The translations under genes were made by a program, and so were the position numbers. A stretch of DNA of 64,000 nt from an uncultured Acetatifactor sp. (GTDB taxonomy: Bacteria; Bacillota; Clostridia; Lachnospirales; Lachnospiraceae): contig CANQNT010000002.1 in the NCBI GenBank assembly GCA_947625255.1, positions 1 to 64,000 of the forward strand. Reading direction: 5' to 3'. The notes beneath the pieces are model-generated. The model was not told where the DNA came from and made no database searches. It saw only the letters and a list, made by a program, of their open reading frames with translations. How positions within the stretch are numbered: position 1 is the first letter of the stretch; each line of letters begins with the position of its first letter. This document shows positions 59,923 to 64,000 of this stretch, in pieces.

Positions 59923-61107
59923 ATGGCAAAGAAAGTTGTTTTAGCAGGCGCTTGCCGTACCGCGATCGGTACGATGGGCGGTTCTTTGAGTACGACCCCG
60001 GTGGCTGATCTGGGTGCGATTGTAATCAGGGAAGCAGTGAAGAGAGCCGGGATTGCTCCCGAGAACGTGGATCAGGTATACATGGGCTGTGTCATTCAGG
60101 CGGGTCAGGGTCAGAATGTAGCCCGTCAGGCTTCCATCAAGGCCGGACTGCCGATCGAGGTTCCCGCCGTGACCATGAACGTGGTCTGCGGTTCCGGATT
60201 AAACTGCGTGAATCAGGCCGCTCAGATGATTCTGGCCGGGGATGCCGATGTCGTGGTGGCAGGCGGCATGGAGAATATGTCCATGGCTCCTTACGCGATT
60301 CCCCAGGGCCGTTTTGGTTATCGTATGAACAATGGTGTTTTGGTGGATACCATGATCAAGGACGCGCTGTGGGACGCTTTCAATGATTATCACATGATCA
60401 AAACCGCCGACAACATCTGTGAGGAGTGGGGACTAACCCGTGAAGAGATCGATGAGTTTGCGCTGAAGAGCCAGTTAAAGTGTGAAGAAGCCCAGAAGAA
60501 CGGCGCTTTCAAGGCGGAGATCGTTCCCGTGGAAGTAAAGAAGAAGAAAGAGACCATTATTTTTGATACCGATGAGGGACCCAGGCACGGTTCCACCATG
60601 GCCGGCCTTGCAAGACTTCGTCCGATCAATCCGGGCGGATTTGTAACCGCCGGCAACGCTTCCGGCATCAATGACGGCGCTGCCGCTATCGTGGTGATGA
60701 GCGAGGAAAAGGCTAAGGAGCTGGGCGTGAAGCCCATGGCTACTTATGTGGCGGGCGCTCTGGCAGGCGTTCGTCCCGAGGTAATGGGGATTGGTCCCGT
60801 GGCCGCCACCAGGAAGGTAATGGCCAAGACGGGTCTGAAGATTGAAGATTTCGATATCATTGAAGCAAATGAGGCATTTGCGGCTCAGTCCGTAGCGGTT
60901 GGCAAGGAACTGGGCATTGATGTGGACAAGCAGTTGAATCCGAACGGCGGCGCGATTGCCCTGGGCCATCCCGTGGGAGCTTCCGGCTGCCGTATTCTGG
61001 TGACTTTGCTGCACGAGATGCAGGTCAGGGGCGCCAGGAACGGTCTTGCCACGCTGTGCATCGGCGGCGGCATGGGCTGCGCGACGGTTGTTAAGATTGA
61101 GGACTAA
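59923..61107 (+). CDS. thlA: Acetyl-CoA acetyltransferase (thiolase)
   Basis: Condenses two acetyl-CoA to acetoacetyl-CoA, the entry to the butyrate pathway. 394 residues with the complete thiolase triad: Cys89 ('[15 protein letters not shown]'), His349 ('[15 protein letters not shown]') and Cys379 ('[11 protein letters not shown]'). ATG 59923 has GGAGGAGA upstream; ATG 59908 lies before that site. It is the first gene of thl-crt-hbd-bcd. A 13-bp hairpin follows its stop. Confidence 0.96.
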   Translation: MAKKVVLAGACRTAIGTMGGSLSTTPVADLGAIVIREAVKRAGIAPENVDQVYMGCVIQAGQGQNVARQASIKAGLPIEVPAVTMNVVCGSGLNCVNQAAQMILAGDADVVVAGGMENMSMAPYAIPQGRFGYRMNNGVLVDTMIKDALWDAFNDYHMIKTADNICEEWGLTREEIDEFALKSQLKCEEAQKNGAFKAEIVPVEVKKKKETIIFDTDEGPRHGSTMAGLARLRPINPGGFVTAGNASGINDGAAAIVVMSEEKAKELGVKPMATYVAGALAGVRPEVMGIGPVAATRKVMAKTGLKIEDFDIIEANEAFAAQSVAVGKELGIDVDKQLNPNGGAIALGHPVGASGCRILVTLLHEMQVRGARNGLATLCIGGGMGCATVVKIED

Positions 61108-61133
61108 GGCCGTCAGGCTTAAGTTGAAGACGA

Positions 61134-61165
61134 CATGGAGAGTGTCTGAAAAGGCGCTCTCCATG
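61134..61165 (+). other. Intercistronic hairpin between thl and crt
   Basis: CATGGAGAG (61134-61142) pairs perfectly with CTCTCCATG (61157-61165), extended by TGTC/GGCG with wobble pairs. No T-run follows, so it is more likely an mRNA stability or processing element than a terminator. Confidence 0.6.
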
Positions 61166-61214
61166 AACAACGTAGAGACATTGGTAAAAAATGAATAAAG
61201 GAGTAGAACTTGAG

Positions 61215-62000
61215 ATGGAATACATCGTATATGAACAAAAAGGCAGTGTGGGTATCATTACGATCAGCCGTGAGAAAGCGCTCAACGCCCTGAATTCTAC
61301 CGTCCTGGAAGAGTTGGACCGGACTCTGGAAGATGTCAATCTGGACGAAGTGAGATGTCTGATTCTCACCGGCGCGGGACAGAAGTCTTTTGTGGCCGGA
61401 GCGGACATCGGCGAGATGAGCACGCTGACCAAGGCGGAAGGAGAAGCCTTTGGTAAGAAAGGAAATGATCTTTTCCGCAAGATTGAGACGTTCCCGATTC
61501 CCGTGATCGCGGCGGTCAACGGCTTTGCCCTGGGCGGAGGCTGTGAGATTTCCATGAGCTGTGACATCAGAATCTGTTCCGAAAACGCGGTATTCGGACA
61601 GCCCGAAGTGGGTCTGGGAATTACCCCCGGTTTTGGCGGAACCCAGAGACTTGCCCGTCTGGTAGGTCCCGGCATGGCCAAGCAGATGATCTACACCGCC
61701 CGCAATATCAAGGCGGACGAAGCGCTGCGGATCGGCCTGGTGAACGCGGTTTACCCCCAGGAAGAGCTGCTTCCCGCAGCAGAGAAGATGGCCGCGGCCA
61801 TTGCCAAGAACGCGCCGATTGCCGTGCGCAACTGCAAGAAAGCCATTAATGACGGCCTGGAGGCTGGCATGGACGAAGCCCTGGTGATCGAGGAGAAGCT
61901 GTTCGGCGATTGCTTCGAGACGGAGGATCAGAAGTATGGCATGGCCTTTTTCCTGGACAAGAACAAGGAAAAGGTGAAAGCGCCGTTTAAAAACTGCTAA
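61215..62000 (+). CDS. crt: 3-hydroxybutyryl-CoA dehydratase (crotonase)
   Basis: Dehydrates 3-hydroxybutyryl-CoA to crotonyl-CoA. 261 residues: 'FVAGADIGEMSTLTKAEG' and 'NGFALGGGCEISMSCD' form the oxyanion hole, and 'FGQPEVGLGITPGFGGTQRL' carries the catalytic Glu of the enoyl-CoA hydratase family. ATG 61215 has AAAGGAG upstream with some distance; ATG 61191 is before that site. hbd follows after 60 bp. Confidence 0.95.
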   Translation: MEYIVYEQKGSVGIITISREKALNALNSTVLEELDRTLEDVNLDEVRCLILTGAGQKSFVAGADIGEMSTLTKAEGEAFGKKGNDLFRKIETFPIPVIAAVNGFALGGGCEISMSCDIRICSENAVFGQPEVGLGITPGFGGTQRLARLVGPGMAKQMIYTARNIKADEALRIGLVNAVYPQEELLPAAEKMAAAIAKNAPIAVRNCKKAINDGLEAGMDEALVIEEKLFGDCFETEDQKYGMAFFLDKNKEKVKAPFKNC

Positions 62001-62060
62001 ACATATTGGAAACCGGTTAATGGCGGCAGAAGCCGCCCAAAGATAAAGGAGGATATTTTC

Positions 62061-62900
62061 ATGAAGGTTGGTGTTATTGGCGCCGGGACCATGGGTGCCG
62101 GGATTGCCCAGGCTTTTGCAATGACGAATGGTTATGATGTGTGCTTGTGCGATATCACGCAGGAACTGGCGGATGGCGGCAAGGCTAGAATTTTGAAGAA
62201 TTTTAATTTCCTGGTAAAAAAGGAAAAAATCACCCAGGAGGCGGCTGACGATATGGCTGCCAAGATCGTGACAGGTTTAAAGGATATCTGCACGGACTGC
62301 GATCTGGTCATCGAGGTCGCTCCCGAGAATATGCAGCTTAAGAAAACCACGTTCAAGGAACTTCAGGACATTGTGAAGCCTGACTGTATCTTCGCTACCA
62401 ATACCTCTTCTCTCTCCATCACGGAGATTGGCGCCGGTCTTGACAGACCTATGATTGGTATGCATTTTTTCAATCCCGCGGACAGAATGAAGCTGGTGGA
62501 AGTGATTGCCGGCGAGAACACCCCTGCGGAACTGGTGGAGACCATCAAGAACATCGCCGCCGAGATCGGCAAGACCCCTGTGGAAGTAAAGGAGGCTCCC
62601 GGTTTCGTGGTAAACAGAATCCTGATCCCGATGATCAACGAGGCCATTGGCATTTATGCGGACGGTATTGCCAGCGTTTCCGATATTGACGAGGCTATGA
62701 AGCTGGGCGCGTCTCATCCCATGGGACCCCTGGCTCTTGGCGACCTGGTAGGACTTGACATTGTTCTGGCCATTATGGAAGTGCTGCAGCATGAGACCGG
62801 CGATCCCAAGTACCGTCCTCATCCGCTGCTTCGCAAGATGGTTCGTGCCGGCAAGCTTGGCCGCAAGACCGGCAAGGGCTTCTATGATTATAGCAAGTAA
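62061..62900 (+). CDS. hbd: 3-hydroxybutyryl-CoA dehydrogenase
   Basis: Reduces acetoacetyl-CoA to 3-hydroxybutyryl-CoA with NAD(P)H. 279 residues: Rossmann start '[19 protein letters not shown]', '[14 protein letters not shown]', catalytic His in '[19 protein letters not shown]' and '[20 protein letters not shown]'. ATG 62061 has AAAGGAGGA upstream. A hairpin lies in the 199-bp gap before bcd. Confidence 0.96.
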   Translation: MKVGVIGAGTMGAGIAQAFAMTNGYDVCLCDITQELADGGKARILKNFNFLVKKEKITQEAADDMAAKIVTGLKDICTDCDLVIEVAPENMQLKKTTFKELQDIVKPDCIFATNTSSLSITEIGAGLDRPMIGMHFFNPADRMKLVEVIAGENTPAELVETIKNIAAEIGKTPVEVKEAPGFVVNRILIPMINEAIGIYADGIASVSDIDEAMKLGASHPMGPLALGDLVGLDIVLAIMEVLQHETGDPKYRPHPLLRKMVRAGKLGRKTGKGFYDYSK

Positions 62901-62924
62901 AGATGTATGTAAAAGCATGAGAAA

Positions 62925-62956
62925 GCCGCATGGATGCCTTCACGCGTCCGTGCGGC
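62925..62956 (+). other. Intercistronic hairpin between hbd and bcd
   Basis: GCCGCATGGA (62925-62934) pairs with TCCGTGCGGC (62947-62956) with one G-T pair. There is no T-run. It could modulate read-through or mRNA stability ahead of bcd. Confidence 0.5.
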
Positions 62957-63099
62957 AACTGCGGTAAAAGCGGGCAAATGCATGGGCAGGGCGTTTTGTC
63001 CTGTATGTTTAACGCCCGTTGCCGCGCAGGTCCGCAGTGCAATCATGATGCGGCCCATTGGGCCGGATAATAAACAGTTAAAATGGAGGAAATAAAATC

Positions 63100-64000
63100 A
63101 TGGATTTTACTTTGAGCAAAGAACATGAAATGGCCCGCGCCCTTTTCAAGGAGTTCGCTGAGAAGGAAGTAAAGCCGCTGGCCCAGGAGGTTGACGAGAC
63201 GGAGGAATTCCCCAGAGTCACCGTGGAGAAGATGGCCAAGTATGGTTTCCTGGGCATTCCCGTTCCCAAGCAGTATGGGGGTCAGGGCTGCGATCCTTTG
63301 ACCTATGTGATGTGCGTGGAGGAATTATCCAAGGTGTGCGGCACCACGGGTGTCATCGTATCCGCCCACACTTCTCTGTGCTGTGATCCTATTCAGACCT
63401 TTGGTACCGAGGAACAGAAGCAGAAATTTCTGGTTCCCCTGGCAAAGGGTGAGAAACTTGGTGCTTTCGGTCTGACCGAGCCCGGCGCAGGCACGGATGC
63501 CCAGGGTCAGCAGACCAAGGCCGTGCTGGACGGAGACGGGTATGTGATCAACGGTTCCAAGATTTTCATCACCAATGGAAAGGAAGCCGATGTGTATGTG
63601 ATCTTCGCCGTAACCGGCATGGTCGAGAAGCGCGGTAGGATGACCAAGGAAATTTCCGCTTTCATCGTGGAAAAGGGCACGCCCGGTTTCAGCTTCGGCA
63701 CCAAGGAGAAGAAGATGGGTATTCGCGGATCTTCCACTTATGAGCTGATCTTTACGGATTGCCGGGTTCCTAAGGAAAATCTGTTGGGTAAGATCGGCCA
63801 GGGCTTTAAGATCGCCATGCACACTCTGGACGGCGGACGTATCGGTATTGCCGCTCAGGCTCTGGGTCTGGCGGAAGGCGCTCTGGAATCCACCATCGCT
63901 TATGTAAAAGAGAGAAAGCAGTTCGGACGTGCCATCAGCCAGTTCCAGAACACTCAGTTCCAGCTCGCCGACATGGCTACCAAGGTAGAGGCTGCCAAGA
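63100..64000 (+). CDS. bcd: Butyryl-CoA dehydrogenase (partial, runs off the window)
   Basis: Flavin-dependent reduction of crotonyl-CoA to butyryl-CoA, in Clostridia coupled to ferredoxin by EtfAB. About 300 of some 380 residues are visible: '[20 protein letters not shown]', '[20 protein letters not shown]', '[20 protein letters not shown]', '[19 protein letters not shown]' and '[20 protein letters not shown]', all standard acyl-CoA dehydrogenase blocks. ATG 63100 has TGGAGGAAA upstream. The catalytic C-terminal Glu and the expected etfBA genes lie beyond the window end. Confidence 0.95.
   Translation, partial: MDFTLSKEHEMARALFKEFAEKEVKPLAQEVDETEEFPRVTVEKMAKYGFLGIPVPKQYGGQGCDPLTYVMCVEELSKVCGTTGVIVSAHTSLCCDPIQTFGTEEQKQKFLVPLAKGEKLGAFGLTEPGAGTDAQGQQTKAVLDGDGYVINGSKIFITNGKEADVYVIFAVTGMVEKRGRMTKEISAFIVEKGTPGFSFGTKEKKMGIRGSSTYELIFTDCRVPKENLLGKIGQGFKIAMHTLDGGRIGIAAQALGLAEGALESTIAYVKERKQFGRAISQFQNTQFQLADMATKVEAAK

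Overview
The window looks like a chromosomal segment of a spore-forming, anaerobic, butyrate-producing member of the Lachnospiraceae (Firmicutes, Clostridia). Support from the sequence: an alpha/beta-type small acid-soluble spore protein gene, a thl-crt-hbd-bcd butyryl-CoA gene order at the right end, class B sortase with an adjacent SPKTA-type surface protein, 4Fe-4S type PurF, strong AGGAGG ribosome binding sites, and a DUF5717/DUF5716 gene pair that I associate with this family. No rRNA, tRNA or CRISPR array was seen.

Layout. (1) 1-7.6 kb: an orphan immunity-type cluster (HEAT/FGE-like fusion, DUF4259-like protein, 1445-residue multi-domain 'polyimmunity' protein) followed by a decayed leucine-rich-repeat gene made of twelve 66-bp repeats. 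No toxin gene is visible. (2) 7.6-10.4 kb: a graveyard of Rpn/PD-(D/E)XK 'recombination-promoting nuclease' genes, with two broken copies, a third trace and a duplicated 90-bp 3' flank carrying a GAAA-loop terminator. (3) 10.4-16.3 kb: a three-gene operon of unknown function: a 1225-residue solenoid protein, an Hsp70/actin-fold ATPase-like protein and a TPR protein. This is my best candidate for an undescribed system. (4) 16.4-25.0 kb: purine synthesis (purC, purF, purB, a Cys-less purF paralogue, purA), then a LysR regulator and a HAD phosphatase. (5) 25-38.7 kb: cell envelope and signalling: SEC-C protein, LCP protein, sortase B and its likely substrate, SASP, an exported-protein/response-regulator/histidine-kinase/exported-protein operon, an amidase-deacetylase fusion, aroA, degV and an Rrf2 regulator. 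(6) 38.7-46 kb: a tocopherol-cyclase-like lipocalin protein and a glycan-degradation group (GH127, GH88, DUF2264). (7) 46-50.9 kb: small conserved protein, ECF-like sigma factor with a membrane-anchored serpin, SDR and thioredoxin reductase. (8) 51-55.8 kb: transposase debris, an AAA-ATPase/nuclease of the mobile 'AAA-ATPase-like' type, a HEPN fragment and a HerA-like ATPase. (9) 56-64 kb: NlpC/P60 hydrolase behind a tandem-repeat promoter, a DnaA-box cluster, hpf, an M23 peptidase and the butyrate operon, with bcd cut by the window end.

Functional links that can be read from order and spacing: the butyrate genes convert acetyl-CoA to butyryl-CoA; the pur genes cover PRPP amidation, SAICAR synthesis, the PurB lyase steps and the first AMP-branch step; sortase B sits beside one likely substrate; the two-component operon lies between two exported proteins just upstream of a peptidoglycan hydrolase; the serpin is co-oriented with a sigma factor that it may control.
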